Below, piece after piece: positions 9,136 through 18,618 of a stretch of DNA of 64,000 nt. The notes beneath the pieces were generated by a model, which saw nothing but the letters and a program-made list of their open reading frames with translations, made no database searches and was not told the origin of the DNA. Within the stretch, counting starts at the first letter, position 1, and every line of letters begins with the position of its first letter. The translations under genes and the position numbers were made by a program. The stretch is from Flaviramulus_B aquimarinus. Lineage in GTDB: Bacteria; Bacteroidota; Bacteroidia; Flavobacteriales; Flavobacteriaceae. The stretch covers positions 806,001-870,000 of the forward strand of contig NZ_BAABJH010000001.1 in NCBI RefSeq assembly GCF_039543205.1. Direction: 5' to 3'.

Positions 9136-10917
9136 TTAACGGACACCATGCATCAGCTTTTTAAGAACTGGATTTAGTACCATGGACACTAAACCAACCC
9201 CCATGGGCACTAAAGTAAATATTAAAAAGAAAGTACTTAACGAGTATTGTTCGGTAATTTTATCGATCATACCCCCCATGGTTCCTGCTGCCTTTTGACC
9301 AATAGCAATTGCTAAATACCAAATTCCAAACATAAATCCAATCATTCGCCCAGGCACCAGTTTACTTAAATACGATAAACCTACTGGTGAAATACACAAC
9401 TCGCCCATGGTATGAAACAAATAAGCTAGAATTAAAAAAATCATACTTACAGAAGCTGTTTTGGCACCTTGTGGAATGCCTATTGTTCCAAATACCAATA
9501 TACCAAACCCTAGGCCTAACAAAATAAGACCTATACCATATTTCATAGCTACACTAGGGTTATATTTACTTTCCCACCATTTGGAAAACAGAGGTGCTAA
9601 TGTGATTATAAAAAATGAATTTAAAATCCCAAACCACGATGCACCAACCTCGGTGGTTTCCTTGCTAAACTCATTATTTATTTTATAAAACACCACATAC
9701 CATAAAAAAACAAATGTTGCTCCTAGCACGATATTCGAATAGGGTATTTTTGAATATGTTTTCTTAAAAAGTAAATACAATACCCATGTTATAATTGCTA
9801 AAGGCACTATGGTTAGTATAGTATCTATAATTTTAAATATTAATGCTGAATTTCCTGTTAATGCTCTTGCTGTGTAATCTCTTGCAAAAAGGGTCATAGA
9901 CCCTAAAGATTGCTCAAAAGCTCCAAAGAAAAAAACAGTAAAAATTCCAAAAATAGATACTGCTATTATTTTATCTCTAATTATGGCATCATATCTAGAC
10001 ATTCTAGAGATAATTAGATACAAAAACAATATTAAAGCTATTAAAACAGTTGCACTGGAACCATCCAAACCACCTAAGTTAAAAGGCAGCATATTTATAT
10101 TACCAATTTTTGACATGGGGTCGTTAAACAGGTACAACAACCCTCCTAACGCAGATAAGACTATTAGTATTTTATCCAATGTTGTAAACGGGTTTAGTTT
10201 TTTTGTAGCCGATGTGTTATGATCTTTTGGAGCTTCTTCAGTAATATTTTGAGGCAATTCAACTTCATGAACTTTTGAAGGGCGCTCCCCAATTTGACCA
10301 AATAAATCTTTAGCCAACCAAAATTGGATTAATCCACCAAGCATAAATATCCCGGCCAATCCAAACCCGTAACTCCATCCAATATTTTCCGCTAAATACC
10401 CGCAAAGCATCATTCCGAAAAAAGCACCAGCATTTACACCCATGTAATATATGGTGTAAGCACCATCCTTTTTAGCTTCTTTTCCTTTATACATTTCTGA
10501 AATCATAGAAGTCATATTAGGCTTAAAAAACCCAGTTCCAATTACCAATAATGCCAAACCTAGATATAATGACCATGTGGTTTCAAAAACCATGGCTAAA
10601 TGACCAAGCATCATAATAAAACAGCCTATAATTACAGCCCATTTATAACCCGTTATTTTATCAGCAATGTAGCCCCCAACTATTGGGGTTAAATACAAAA
10701 GCGAAGAATACGTACCTATTAAAGCTAAAGCATTTTCGCGTGACCATTCCCAACCTGGATTATCACTTAAATATGGTGCTGTTAAAAATAAAACTAAAAG
10801 AATTTTCATTCCATAAAATGAAAAACGTTCCCACATTTCTGTAAAAAAGATAACAAATAAACCTGCTGGGTGCCCTATAACTTTATCTTTAAAAAGATTT
10901 TCAATATCTGTGTTCAT
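9136..10917 (-). CDS. POT/PTR2 family peptide transporter (third gene of the DPP operon)
   Basis: Proton-coupled oligopeptide transporter of the major facilitator superfamily, in the inner membrane. The first helix carries the POT ExxERFxYYG-type motif as EMWERFSFYGMKILLVLF; FFKPNMTSMISEMY and GELCISPVGLSYLSKLVP are family signatures. At 593 residues it is longer than its neighbour because of extra segments near 225-250 and in the helix 6-9 region. It is the last of three same-strand genes with the second POT gene and DPP IV, which suggests uptake of di- and tripeptides made by the peptidase. Confidence 0.9.
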   Translation of the reverse strand: MNTDIENLFKDKVIGHPAGLFVIFFTEMWERFSFYGMKILLVLFLTAPYLSDNPGWEWSRENALALIGTYSSLLYLTPIVGGYIADKITGYKWAVIIGCFIMMLGHLAMVFETTWSLYLGLALLVIGTGFFKPNMTSMISEMYKGKEAKKDGAYTIYYMGVNAGAFFGMMLCGYLAENIGWSYGFGLAGIFMLGGLIQFWLAKDLFGQIGERPSKVHEVELPQNITEEAPKDHNTSATKKLNPFTTLDKILIVLSALGGLLYLFNDPMSKIGNINMLPFNLGGLDGSSATVLIALILFLYLIISRMSRYDAIIRDKIIAVSIFGIFTVFFFGAFEQSLGSMTLFARDYTARALTGNSALIFKIIDTILTIVPLAIITWVLYLLFKKTYSKIPYSNIVLGATFVFLWYVVFYKINNEFSKETTEVGASWFGILNSFFIITLAPLFSKWWESKYNPSVAMKYGIGLILLGLGFGILVFGTIGIPQGAKTASVSMIFLILAYLFHTMGELCISPVGLSYLSKLVPGRMIGFMFGIWYLAIAIGQKAAGTMGGMIDKITEQYSLSTFFLIFTLVPMGVGLVSMVLNPVLKKLMHGVR

Positions 10918-10976
10918 AAAAAACTTTAATGGTTAGTGTAGAAAAACCCTCTAAATTAAGGGTTTTGAATATTTTT

Positions 10977-12533
10977 TTAATTGTCTGCTAACTCGAAGCC
11001 TTCAGCTTCTTCATTCTTTAAAATACGTTCACTTTCTTCGGCTCCATGTGTTAAACGCTTAAGTGGTTTTAAAATCACTATAAATAAAAGGCCAAAAACG
11101 ACTGTAAAAACGACTATTCCAGAAAAAATGGTAAGTTCTCCAAATTCACTAGCAGACTCTCCTACTAGTCCAGCAACTTTGTTACCTAAACCTGTAGCCG
11201 CAAAATAAACTCCCATCATTAAAGAAGCATACTTAACCGGTGCTAATTTAGTGATAAAAGATAGTGCCACTGGCGAGATACATAACTCCCCTATAGTATG
11301 AAACAAATACGCCAACACTAACCAAACCATACTTGATGTACCTGATTTATCAAATTCCATGGCTGCAAACACCATAAACAGGAACCCAAAGCCCATAATA
11401 ATTATACCAAGGGCCATTTTAAATAATGAGGAGGCTTCTCGTCCTTTAAGCTTTCGTTTTGCCCAAATACTAGCAATTAGTGTGGCAAAAAGTATAATAA
11501 ACCCTGCATTTAAACTTTGAAACATTACTGTAGGGATTTCCCATCCAAATAACATTCGGTCTGTTTTTGTATCCGTATACAAATTCATTAATCCACCTGC
11601 TTGTTCGAATGCTCCCCAAAATATGATAACCATAATAAATGACAATAACAACACCAAAAAACGGTCTTTGTATACTTGAGAATCTAATTCTTTATAAATC
11701 ATAATTAATAATGCTGAAATTGCTGTTAAGAATATAAACAACAAGCCAAACCCCCATTCTAAAGTAAACCAACCATAAATAGAAAGTAAAAACAAAATCC
11801 CTACTATAGTTAATTGTTTAGGTGAACTAAAAAGTTTTGAATACAGCGCACCGTATGACACCTCATTTTCATCATTTTTAGTTGAAATAAAATTACCAAC
11901 TTCCTTTAAATACTTTTGACCGCCCACATAATTAATCAAACCTAAAACCATAACAACCCCAGCCAATCCAAAACCAGCATGCCAACCCCATTTAGCAACA
12001 ACCAATCCAACAGTCATTGTTGCTAAAAGTGACCCTAAATTAATACCGATATAAAATATACTAAAGCCTTTGTCTCGTCTTATATCGCCTTCTTTGTAAA
12101 GTCCTCCAACCATTGTGGATATATTTGGTTTTAATAAGCCTACACCAAGAATAACCAAGCCTAGCCCTGTATAAAATGCCCAAATGTCTGTGAGTACCAA
12201 AACACCATGACCCAAACATAGTACTATAGCCCCAACTAGAACGGCTTTTTTTTGTCCAATCAGTTTATCTGCTATCATTCCTCCAGGTATAGACATCACA
12301 TAAACCAGCATGGTATACCATCCATAAAGCGCTAAAGCTTCTTGACTTGTCCAACCTAAACCAGCACCTCTGGCGTCATCACCTAATGTAGACGATGTCA
12401 TGTATAAAACCAATAATGCTCGCATGCCGTAATAAGAAAAACGTTCCCACATTTCTGTTAAAAATAAAACATACAAACCTATTGGTTGTCCAAAAAGTTC
12501 TTTTTGATGTGGTTGTAATACCGTAGTTGCCAT
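10977..12533 (-). CDS. POT/PTR2 family peptide transporter (second gene of the DPP operon)
   Basis: Second proton-dependent di/tripeptide importer, 518 residues with 12-14 membrane helices. EMWERFSYYGMRALLVLYM near residue 28 is the POT motif with the H+/peptide-coupling ExxER; LLKPNISTMVGGLY and GELCISPVALSFITKLAP match the family. It begins 23 bases after the DPP IV stop and ends 59 bases before the downstream POT gene. Two diverged POT paralogues in one operon suggest different peptide preferences. Confidence 0.9.
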   Translation of the reverse strand: MATTVLQPHQKELFGQPIGLYVLFLTEMWERFSYYGMRALLVLYMTSSTLGDDARGAGLGWTSQEALALYGWYTMLVYVMSIPGGMIADKLIGQKKAVLVGAIVLCLGHGVLVLTDIWAFYTGLGLVILGVGLLKPNISTMVGGLYKEGDIRRDKGFSIFYIGINLGSLLATMTVGLVVAKWGWHAGFGLAGVVMVLGLINYVGGQKYLKEVGNFISTKNDENEVSYGALYSKLFSSPKQLTIVGILFLLSIYGWFTLEWGFGLLFIFLTAISALLIMIYKELDSQVYKDRFLVLLLSFIMVIIFWGAFEQAGGLMNLYTDTKTDRMLFGWEIPTVMFQSLNAGFIILFATLIASIWAKRKLKGREASSLFKMALGIIIMGFGFLFMVFAAMEFDKSGTSSMVWLVLAYLFHTIGELCISPVALSFITKLAPVKYASLMMGVYFAATGLGNKVAGLVGESASEFGELTIFSGIVVFTVVFGLLFIVILKPLKRLTHGAEESERILKNEEAEGFELADN

Positions 12534-12556
12534 ATATAATTATGTTGATTAGTTAG

Positions 12557-14791
12557 TTATCCTTTAATCTTTACTTCTTTAACTTTATCTTCTTCTTGCT
12601 TTTCAATTTTATCTCCAAGTGTTTCGTTAATAAAGTTTGTCATTTTTTTATACAAATGAAGCCTTGTATTTCCTCCATAAACACCATGATTTTTGTCGGG
12701 ATATACCGCCCAATCAAACTGTTTATCAGCTTGAATTAAAGCTTCAGCTAAACGCATTGTATTTTGTAAATGCACATTATCATCGGCAGACCCATGAACC
12801 AGAAGGAAATCGCCTTTTAATTTACCGACATGATTTATTGGCGAATTATCATCATAACCACTCGCATTTTCCTGAGGCGTAGTCATATAACGTTCTGTAT
12901 AGATTGTATCATAAAAACGCCAACTACTTACGGGTGCAACAGCTATTGCCATTTTAAACACATCATGACCTTTAAACAAGCAATTACTACTCATAAAGCC
13001 TCCGTAACTCCAACCCCAAATCCCTATTCTGCTGGCATCAATATAAGGCAAAGCACCTAACTGTTTTGCTGCGGCTATTTGGTCTTCAACTTCATACTTT
13101 CCTAATTCGTTTTGTGTAACCTTTTTAAAAGCGGCGCCCTTAAACCCCGTTCCACGTCCATCAACACACACTACAACATAACCTTGTTGCGCTAAATGTT
13201 GATACCAATAATCATTAGCACTGTTCCATTGGTTAGCAACTTGCTGAGACCCAGGACCAGAATATTGATACATTAATAAAGGATATTGTTTAGAGGCATC
13301 AAAATCTGCTGGCTTAATCATCCACATGTTTAAATCGTTACTATTAACCTGAATGGTACTAAACTCTTTTTTTGATGTTTTATAATCTGAAAGGTTTTGG
13401 GATAACACATCATTATCCTTAATGCTTTTAATTAAATTTCCTGAGGCTGCACTATTCAAACTATATTCTGGCGGTGTAGTTGCACTTGAAAATGTATTTA
13501 TAAAAAAAGAAAAGTCGGCACTAAACGCTGCACTATTTGTGCCTTCACTTTTAGTAAGTCTCGTTTTATTTCTGCCGTTTAACTTAATAGAGTATACATC
13601 TCTATTTATGGAACCATTTTCTACGGATTGATAGAAAATAGTGTTGTTTTTTTCGTCGTACCCATAATAATTGGTTACTTCCCAATTCCCTTTAGTGACT
13701 TGATTAATCAGCTTTCCATTTTTATCATAATGGTATATGTGATTATAACCATCTTTTTCGCTCGTCCAAATAAAACTATGGTCCTTTAAAAACGTTAAAT
13801 TATCTGTGACATCAACATAAGCTTCATCTTTTTCGGCTACAACTAATTTAGAAGTATTGGTTTTGGCGTTTACCATCCATAAATCCAATTCATTTTGATG
13901 TCTGTTAATATATTGTGCACTTAACACATCTGGGTTATTGGTCCACTTTATGCGTGGAATATAAAAATCATTATAAGCTTTATCAACTTTAACCGCTTTA
14001 GTTATTTTGGTTTCTAAGTCATAAAGGTGAAGGGATACAACAGAGTTCGCTTCTCCTGCCTTAGGATATTTAAAGACTTGCTGTGTTTGATAAAGTTCTG
14101 AGCCGTAAATATCCATAGAGAATTCAGGCACCTTAGCTTCATTAAATCGAATAAATGCTATTTTGTTACTATCAGCATTCCAATCAAAAGCTCTAACAAA
14201 AGCAAATTCTTCTTCATAAACCCAATCGGTAATTCCATTAATGATTTCATTTTTTTTGCCATCAAATGTTATTTGAACAGTTTCATTAGAACTCAAATCT
14301 TTTACAAACAAGTTATTATCTCTAGCAAAAGCAATTTTTTTCCCATCTGGTGAAAACGTTGATTCTTGAATTTTGTCTTCTGAAATTAAGGATAAAGATT
14401 CGTCATCAACATGATATATATAATAATTTCCTAATGATGAGCGACGGTATATAGGCACTTCGTTAGTGGCTAAAATGACTTGACGTTCATCATCACTAAA
14501 CGTATAATCTGTAAAATAAGGAATGGCATCAAGGTTTGCAGAACTTACTAACGTTTTTACCTTTTTAAGGGTTTTATAATCATATATATCTATAGATGTG
14601 CTTCTTGTAGCTCTATCAAAATTAAAAACAGAATACTGCTGACCGTTAGCCATGGAATGCAAAACATCCATACTTTCTGTTCTAAACGTTCCATTTTTCC
14701 ATATATCTTCAAGGGTAATGTCTTTGGTTTGGGCCGATAAAATTGTAGTAATAAAAAGGCAAACGAATAGGGAAAACTTTAAGTGTTTCAT
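12557..14791 (-). CDS. Dipeptidyl peptidase IV (S9B family)
   Basis: Exported serine peptidase that releases X-Pro or X-Ala dipeptides from peptide N-termini. Signal peptide 1-20 (TILSAQ), an eight-bladed beta-propeller (about 40-490; DWVYEEEFAF holds the Glu-Glu pair that binds the substrate amino group), then the alpha/beta-hydrolase domain. The triad is visible: Ser595 in GWSYGG, Asp at about 670 in HGSADDNV and His702 in DKNHGVYGG. It heads an operon with two POT importers, so extracellular peptide breakdown is coupled to dipeptide uptake. Confidence 0.92.
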   Translation of the reverse strand: MKHLKFSLFVCLFITTILSAQTKDITLEDIWKNGTFRTESMDVLHSMANGQQYSVFNFDRATRSTSIDIYDYKTLKKVKTLVSSANLDAIPYFTDYTFSDDERQVILATNEVPIYRRSSLGNYYIYHVDDESLSLISEDKIQESTFSPDGKKIAFARDNNLFVKDLSSNETVQITFDGKKNEIINGITDWVYEEEFAFVRAFDWNADSNKIAFIRFNEAKVPEFSMDIYGSELYQTQQVFKYPKAGEANSVVSLHLYDLETKITKAVKVDKAYNDFYIPRIKWTNNPDVLSAQYINRHQNELDLWMVNAKTNTSKLVVAEKDEAYVDVTDNLTFLKDHSFIWTSEKDGYNHIYHYDKNGKLINQVTKGNWEVTNYYGYDEKNNTIFYQSVENGSINRDVYSIKLNGRNKTRLTKSEGTNSAAFSADFSFFINTFSSATTPPEYSLNSAASGNLIKSIKDNDVLSQNLSDYKTSKKEFSTIQVNSNDLNMWMIKPADFDASKQYPLLMYQYSGPGSQQVANQWNSANDYWYQHLAQQGYVVVCVDGRGTGFKGAAFKKVTQNELGKYEVEDQIAAAKQLGALPYIDASRIGIWGWSYGGFMSSNCLFKGHDVFKMAIAVAPVSSWRFYDTIYTERYMTTPQENASGYDDNSPINHVGKLKGDFLLVHGSADDNVHLQNTMRLAEALIQADKQFDWAVYPDKNHGVYGGNTRLHLYKKMTNFINETLGDKIEKQEEDKVKEVKIKG

Positions 14792-15008
14792 GTATTATTT
14801 TATTTCTTTTCAAAAGTGATGATGTCTAACATTCACTTAATCATTGTAATGACTAATTAAATTATTTAAAAAAGGATGTTTTATCAAAAAAACTATTTAT
14901 TTCACAAAATGTTGTCAAGTTTACTAAAAATTATGCAAAAAACCTCCATTATTAACACTTAAATAACGCCTTGTTCTCCTAGCTATTCAATATTCATAGC
15001 AAGAGTAG

Positions 15009-15016
15009 TATCTTTG
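15009..15016 (+). promoter_or_regulatory. Bacteroidota -7 box upstream of HMG-CoA reductase
   Basis: TATCTTTG matches the TAnnTTTG -7 consensus, 19 bases before the ATG. I see no clear -33 TTTG at the right distance. The remaining 14,792-15,008 gap to the divergent DPP IV gene shows no other recognisable element. Confidence 0.5.
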
Positions 15017-15035
15017 CAACGCAAATTATAATATT

Positions 15036-16352
15036 ATGAGTAAATCTGTTGCCGGCTTTTCCAAACTCTCTAAATCAAAGAAAATTGATTGGATTGTTGA
15101 TACTTATTTTTCAAATGCTGAGGATGCCAAAGGTGTTTTAAAACAATATTGGAATGATAACGAAAAGCTACAACAACTTCATGATGAGTTTATTGAAAAC
15201 ACAATAACCAATTATTATTTACCACTCGGAGTAGCGCCTAATTTTTTAATTAACGATAGGTTATATACCATCCCTATGGCAATTGAAGAAAGTTCAGTGG
15301 TAGCTGCTGCAAGTAAGGCCGCTAAGTTTTGGTTAGATAGAGGTGGATTTAAAACTACTGTTATTTCAACGACTAAGATTGGTCAAGTTCATTTTATTTA
15401 CAAAGGTGACTTCAAAAAATTAAAACAGTTTTTTAATGATGTCAAAGCAACACTTATCAAACAAACTGATGGTATCACCAATAATATGAAAAAACGTGGT
15501 GGTGGGATAATTGATATTGAGTTGCGCAATAAAACAGCAGATATTCCTAATTATTACCAGCTTCATGCATCGTTTGAAACACTAGATGCTATGGGCGCCA
15601 ATTTCATAAATTCATGTTTAGAACAATTTGCCAAAACGTTTAAAAATGAAGCGTCATTATACGATTTGTTTTCTGAAGAAGAAAAACAGATAACTATCGT
15701 CATGAGTATTTTGTCCAACTATGTTCCAGATTGCTTAGTCCGAGCTGAAGTAAGCTGTAAGGTTGAAAATTTAAGCGAAAATGCATCTATTTCTGGCGAA
15801 GCCTTCGCCAATAAATTTATTCAAGCTGTTAAGATTGCTGAAATTGAACCTTACCGCGCCGTTACTCATAATAAAGGTATTATGAACGGTATTGATGCTG
15901 TAGTTTTAGCCACTGGCAACGACTTTAGAGCGGTTGAAGCTGGCGTACATGCCTACGCGTCTAGAAACGGAAGCTATAGCAGTTTAACACATGCCAAAGT
16001 TGAGCATGGAATTTTTACATTTTGGATAGAAATCCCTCTAGCCTTAGGAACCGTTGGCGGACTTACTGGTTTACACCCTTTAGTAAAACTAGGTTTGGAA
16101 TTGTTACACAAACCATCTGCAAAAGAACTCATGCAAATTGTGGCTGTAGCCGGATTGGCTCAAAACTTTGCTGCGCTTCGTTCTTTAACAACAACGGGGA
16201 TTCAACAAGGACACATGAAAATGCATTTGATGAATATTTTAAATCAGTTTGAAGCTAATGATGCTGAAAAACAAACCTTAACCGAATATTTCAAAAATAA
16301 CCCTGTTACCCATGGTGCTGTTACCGATGCCATTAATAAGTTAAGACAATAG
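15036..16352 (+). CDS. Hydroxymethylglutaryl-CoA reductase, class II (degradative-type)
   Basis: Converts HMG-CoA to mevalonate (or the reverse) with NAD(P)H. The class II features are EESSVVAAASKAAKFW (catalytic Glu near 86), DAMGANFINSCLEQ, NKGIMNGIDAVVLATGNDFRA (catalytic Lys and Asp), GGLTGLHPLVKL and QQGHMKMHLMN (catalytic His). At 438 residues it is full length. Adjacent to a GHMP kinase, it points to the mevalonate route to isoprenoids used by Flavobacteriaceae rather than to mevalonate catabolism, despite the family name. Confidence 0.93.
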   Translation: MSKSVAGFSKLSKSKKIDWIVDTYFSNAEDAKGVLKQYWNDNEKLQQLHDEFIENTITNYYLPLGVAPNFLINDRLYTIPMAIEESSVVAAASKAAKFWLDRGGFKTTVISTTKIGQVHFIYKGDFKKLKQFFNDVKATLIKQTDGITNNMKKRGGGIIDIELRNKTADIPNYYQLHASFETLDAMGANFINSCLEQFAKTFKNEASLYDLFSEEEKQITIVMSILSNYVPDCLVRAEVSCKVENLSENASISGEAFANKFIQAVKIAEIEPYRAVTHNKGIMNGIDAVVLATGNDFRAVEAGVHAYASRNGSYSSLTHAKVEHGIFTFWIEIPLALGTVGGLTGLHPLVKLGLELLHKPSAKELMQIVAVAGLAQNFAALRSLTTTGIQQGHMKMHLMNILNQFEANDAEKQTLTEYFKNNPVTHGAVTDAINKLRQ

Positions 16353-16358
16353 ATAAAC

Positions 16359-16382
16359 GTGGCTTCGACTGCGCTCAGCCAC
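16359..16382. repeat. REP-like stem-loop, copy 1
   Basis: GTGGCT and AGCCAC arms enclose the loop TCGACTGCGCTC. The loop is the reverse complement, with one mismatch, of the loop in the copy at 16515-16538, so the two form an inverted pair about 135 bp apart. Confidence 0.6.
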
Positions 16383-16394
16383 CGAAAAATAAAT

Positions 16395-17429
16395 ATGATC
16401 AGAACCGATAATCGACTACGTTTATCAAAAGAAGAACAACTAAGTTCAACTACTGAAAACATAAATCATTTAACTACCGTGAACTCAAAAAATTTAAATT
16501 CTAATAACAAAGCGGCAACTGAGCGTAGTCGAAGTTATAGCAACGGGAAATTACTATTAACAGGAGAGTATGTTGTACTAGATGGCGCATTATCACTTGC
16601 AATTCCAACCAAGTATGGACAATCATTATCTATTGAACCTATAGAAGCGCCTAAACTTATCTGGACGAGTTTTGATGAAAGTGGACAAGTTTGGTTTCAA
16701 GATGAATTTATAATCAAACAAATGGTTACCTCGTTGACTCCTAAAAATGACATTTCAGATAGATTGCTTCAAATATTAAATGCTTCAAAAAAACTTAGTC
16801 CTAATTTTTTAAATACGGATAGCGGATTTAAAGTGACTACAACATTAGATTTTCCGCGACATTGGGGGCTAGGCACCTCATCCACACTACTCAATAACAT
16901 AGCGCAATGGGCTCTTATTGACGCTTTTCAGCTTTTAAAACAAACTTTTGGAGGAAGTGGTTATGATATTGCTTGTGCACAATATAATACTCCTATTACA
17001 TATCAGTTAGAAAATAGCAATCCTATTATAAAACAAGTTGTTTTTAACCCGCCCTTTATTGAAAACTTATATTTTGTCCATTTAAACAAAAAGCAAAATA
17101 GTCGTGATGGTATTAAACATTATCATGACCATAAAGAAAATTCAAAATCGGCAATTCGTGAGATTAATGCTATTACAGCTCAAATGACAACTTGTGATAC
17201 TCTAAACCATTTTAAAACTTTAATGTTCCAACATGAAACCATTATATCAAAACTAACAAAGCAAACACCTGTCAAAAACCTTTTATTTAATGATTTTAAA
17301 GGTGCTATAAAAAGTTTAGGAGCTTGGGGTGGCGATTTTGTTTTAGTGGCTTCAAAAGAAAACCCTACTGAATACTTTAAAGAAAAAGGGTTTAAAACTG
17401 TTGTACCTTATAAAGAAATGGCTTTATAA
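16395..17429 (+). CDS. GHMP family kinase, probably of the mevalonate pathway
   Basis: ATP-dependent small-molecule kinase. The conserved core begins at YSNGKLLLTGEYVVLDGA (base 16,537), with the GHMP phosphate-binding loop HWGLGTSSTL and the flavobacterial signature GYDIACAQY. The position after HMG-CoA reductase makes mevalonate or phosphomevalonate the likely substrate. The 47 residues before the core are low-complexity and end in TERSRS, which is encoded by a REP-like repeat, so the native start seems to have been displaced; ATG 16,395 is the only in-frame ATG and GTG 16,359 is an alternative. The first 47 residues are therefore uncertain. Confidence 0.78.
   Translation: MIRTDNRLRLSKEEQLSSTTENINHLTTVNSKNLNSNNKAATERSRSYSNGKLLLTGEYVVLDGALSLAIPTKYGQSLSIEPIEAPKLIWTSFDESGQVWFQDEFIIKQMVTSLTPKNDISDRLLQILNASKKLSPNFLNTDSGFKVTTTLDFPRHWGLGTSSTLLNNIAQWALIDAFQLLKQTFGGSGYDIACAQYNTPITYQLENSNPIIKQVVFNPPFIENLYFVHLNKKQNSRDGIKHYHDHKENSKSAIREINAITAQMTTCDTLNHFKTLMFQHETIISKLTKQTPVKNLLFNDFKGAIKSLGAWGGDFVLVASKENPTEYFKEKGFKTVVPYKEMAL
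16515..16538. repeat. REP-like stem-loop, copy 2, inside the kinase frame
   Basis: AACT and AGTT arms enclose GAGCGTAGTCGA, the inverse of the loop of copy 1. It is translated in frame as TERSRS and sits directly before the conserved start of the kinase domain. Confidence 0.6.
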
Positions 17430-17442
17430 TTAGACATAAAAA

Positions 17443-17467
17443 AAGCTCAAACATTTAAGTTGAGCTT
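17443..17467. terminator. Bidirectional terminator after the GHMP kinase
   Basis: An 8-bp stem (AAGCTCAA at 17443-17450, TTGAGCTT at 17460-17467) with an A tract before and AATTT after it, 13 bases past the kinase stop. Confidence 0.6.
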
Positions 17468-17471
17468 AATT

Positions 17472-17488
17472 TGTCGGGGTGGCAGGAA
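17472..17488 (-). other. Possible tRNA 3'-end remnant (island attachment site)
   Basis: The bases TGTCGGGGTGGCAGGA read on the minus strand as the acceptor stem and T-stem end of a tRNA (…TCCTGCCACCCCGACA). The match breaks off in the T loop: GATTCGAACC is expected but AAGCC follows. No other tRNA arm is found next to it. I infer the short duplicated 3' end left by integration into a tRNA gene. From 17,489 to 17,733 I see nothing else recognisable. Confidence 0.4.
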
Positions 17489-17733
17489 GCCTATCACCCT
17501 TTTCAATATACTATATATCAATCATTTATAAACTTAAAAAACAAGCTGTTAGCCGATTTGTTGACAAAACTATAAATGACCTCAAAATAAATTACTTTAC
17601 TTACTGGTTTTATAAATATATAGCTTATTAAGAACCAAAACAAGGTAAACGCCTGTAAATTTTATAAAAAAACAATTAAATATGTTAATTGACAATGTTT
17701 TAATATAACAGCAGAGTATTTAAATTTATCTGA

Positions 17734-17919
17734 ACAGATTATGAAGAACAATTATCTATAGCTATAGGTCACGCACCAAAATTAGTTCGAGAAAAATGGT
17801 ATGAAAGTAATATGGTAAAAACATCTTGGAGCTTTAAAGGAGAAGGCAAAGGTTGCCGCTTAACACATATTTTAGAATGGGTATATTTCTCATTTAAGAA
17901 TTATTTATGTTTTTTCTAA
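17734..17919 (+). pseudogene. Coding remnant without a start
   Basis: A 61-codon open stretch between stops, with no start codon, reading TDYEEQLSIAIGHAPKLVREKW and on to SWSFKGEGKGCRLTHILEW. Its composition (Trp, Gly and charged residues) is protein-like, but I do not recognise the family. It lies just inside the proposed island edge and is probably a fragment of a displaced gene. Confidence 0.3.
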
Positions 17920-17989
17920 ATTTCACAAGTTCACCCGCTGTAAGCTCCAATTTTAAATAATTTTTTCCGAAACTCCGCTTTACATGATT

Positions 17990-18382
17990 TTATAATTGAT
18001 TATTTGAATCTTTTTTTTCTACAAACTGTACTTTCTTTTCTTTGGGGTCTTTCTCCAAAATCAGCTTTTGTTCCTTTGGTTCAAACTCCATAAACAAAGA
18101 TTGCAACATCGCAGTTGTGGGTTTGTCATGGTTCTTTTCAATGTCTTTTATGATTGCGATTACTGCATTGATTCGCTTCTTAATTTTGCTCTCCAAGGTT
18201 TGCATATTTGGCCCTAAAGTTTCATTTGGCGAAATGCCATTGTCCTCAAAAAAATCAATCATTAAAAGCAAGGTCATCGATTGCGATTTGGATAATTCTT
18301 TGCAAAACTCTCGAAAACGTTGTGCTACTGAAGCTTTAATTCCAAGCTTCTCAAACCGCTCTTTTTCATATCCTTTATCCAT
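17990..18382 (-). CDS. BfmA/BtgA family mobilization protein
   Basis: Accessory DNA-binding protein of Bacteroidota mobilizable elements, which helps the relaxase act at oriT. The start MDKGYEKERFEKLGIKASVAQRF, then FCKELSKSQSMTLLLMIDFFEDNGISPNETLGP and IKKRINAVIAIIKDIEKN, match the family from memory. At 130 residues the C-terminal part is short and Lys/Glu rich, so it may be trimmed. No relaxase or coupling protein is present, so the element is a remnant unless the missing parts lie elsewhere. It shares the minus strand with the ssb cluster upstream but is separated by a terminator. Confidence 0.72.
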   Translation of the reverse strand: MDKGYEKERFEKLGIKASVAQRFREFCKELSKSQSMTLLLMIDFFEDNGISPNETLGPNMQTLESKIKKRINAVIAIIKDIEKNHDKPTTAMLQSLFMEFEPKEQKLILEKDPKEKKVQFVEKKDSNNQL

Positions 18383-18561
18383 TTTTTCTGAAAATATTTG
18401 TTGTTTTTATTGGGCTGCGAGGGGTTTTTCTGAAAAAACAATGCTTACAATTCAAAAAGAAAAACAACCAATCGCTGTTAAGCATTGATTTTACTAGTGT
18501 TTTGTAAAAACTGAAAATTGTAACATCGGCTTGCCGTGTTACCCTCTTGCTATTCCTTTTC

Positions 18562-18579
18562 GTCCCGATTTATCGGGAC
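18562..18579. repeat. Palindrome GTCCCGAT-TT-ATCGGGAC
   Basis: An 8-bp perfect stem with a 2-base loop in the 390-bp gene-free gap 18,383-18,772. A related palindrome built on CCCGAAATTTCGGG is at 20,256-20,273, also in mobile-element DNA. Apart from this and the terminator beside it I see nothing in the gap. Confidence 0.6.
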
Positions 18580-18589
18580 AAAAAAAATA

Positions 18590-18618
18590 CCATTACATCC
18601 AAAAATGTAATGGCTTTT
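18590..18618. terminator. Bidirectional terminator downstream of the ssb cluster
   Basis: A 9-bp stem (CCATTACAT at 18590-18598, ATGTAATGG at 18605-18613) flanked by an A tract on the left and T tract on the right. On the minus strand it ends transcription of ssb and the two small genes. Confidence 0.7.

Noticed and set aside
15036..16352. Mevalonate degradation locus
   Set aside because: The class II reductase is annotated degradative in many databases, but the neighbouring GHMP kinase fits synthesis of isoprenoids; no catabolic genes are near.
17472..17500. A complete tRNA gene
   Set aside because: Only the acceptor and half of the T arm are present; D and anticodon arms cannot be formed from the adjacent bases.
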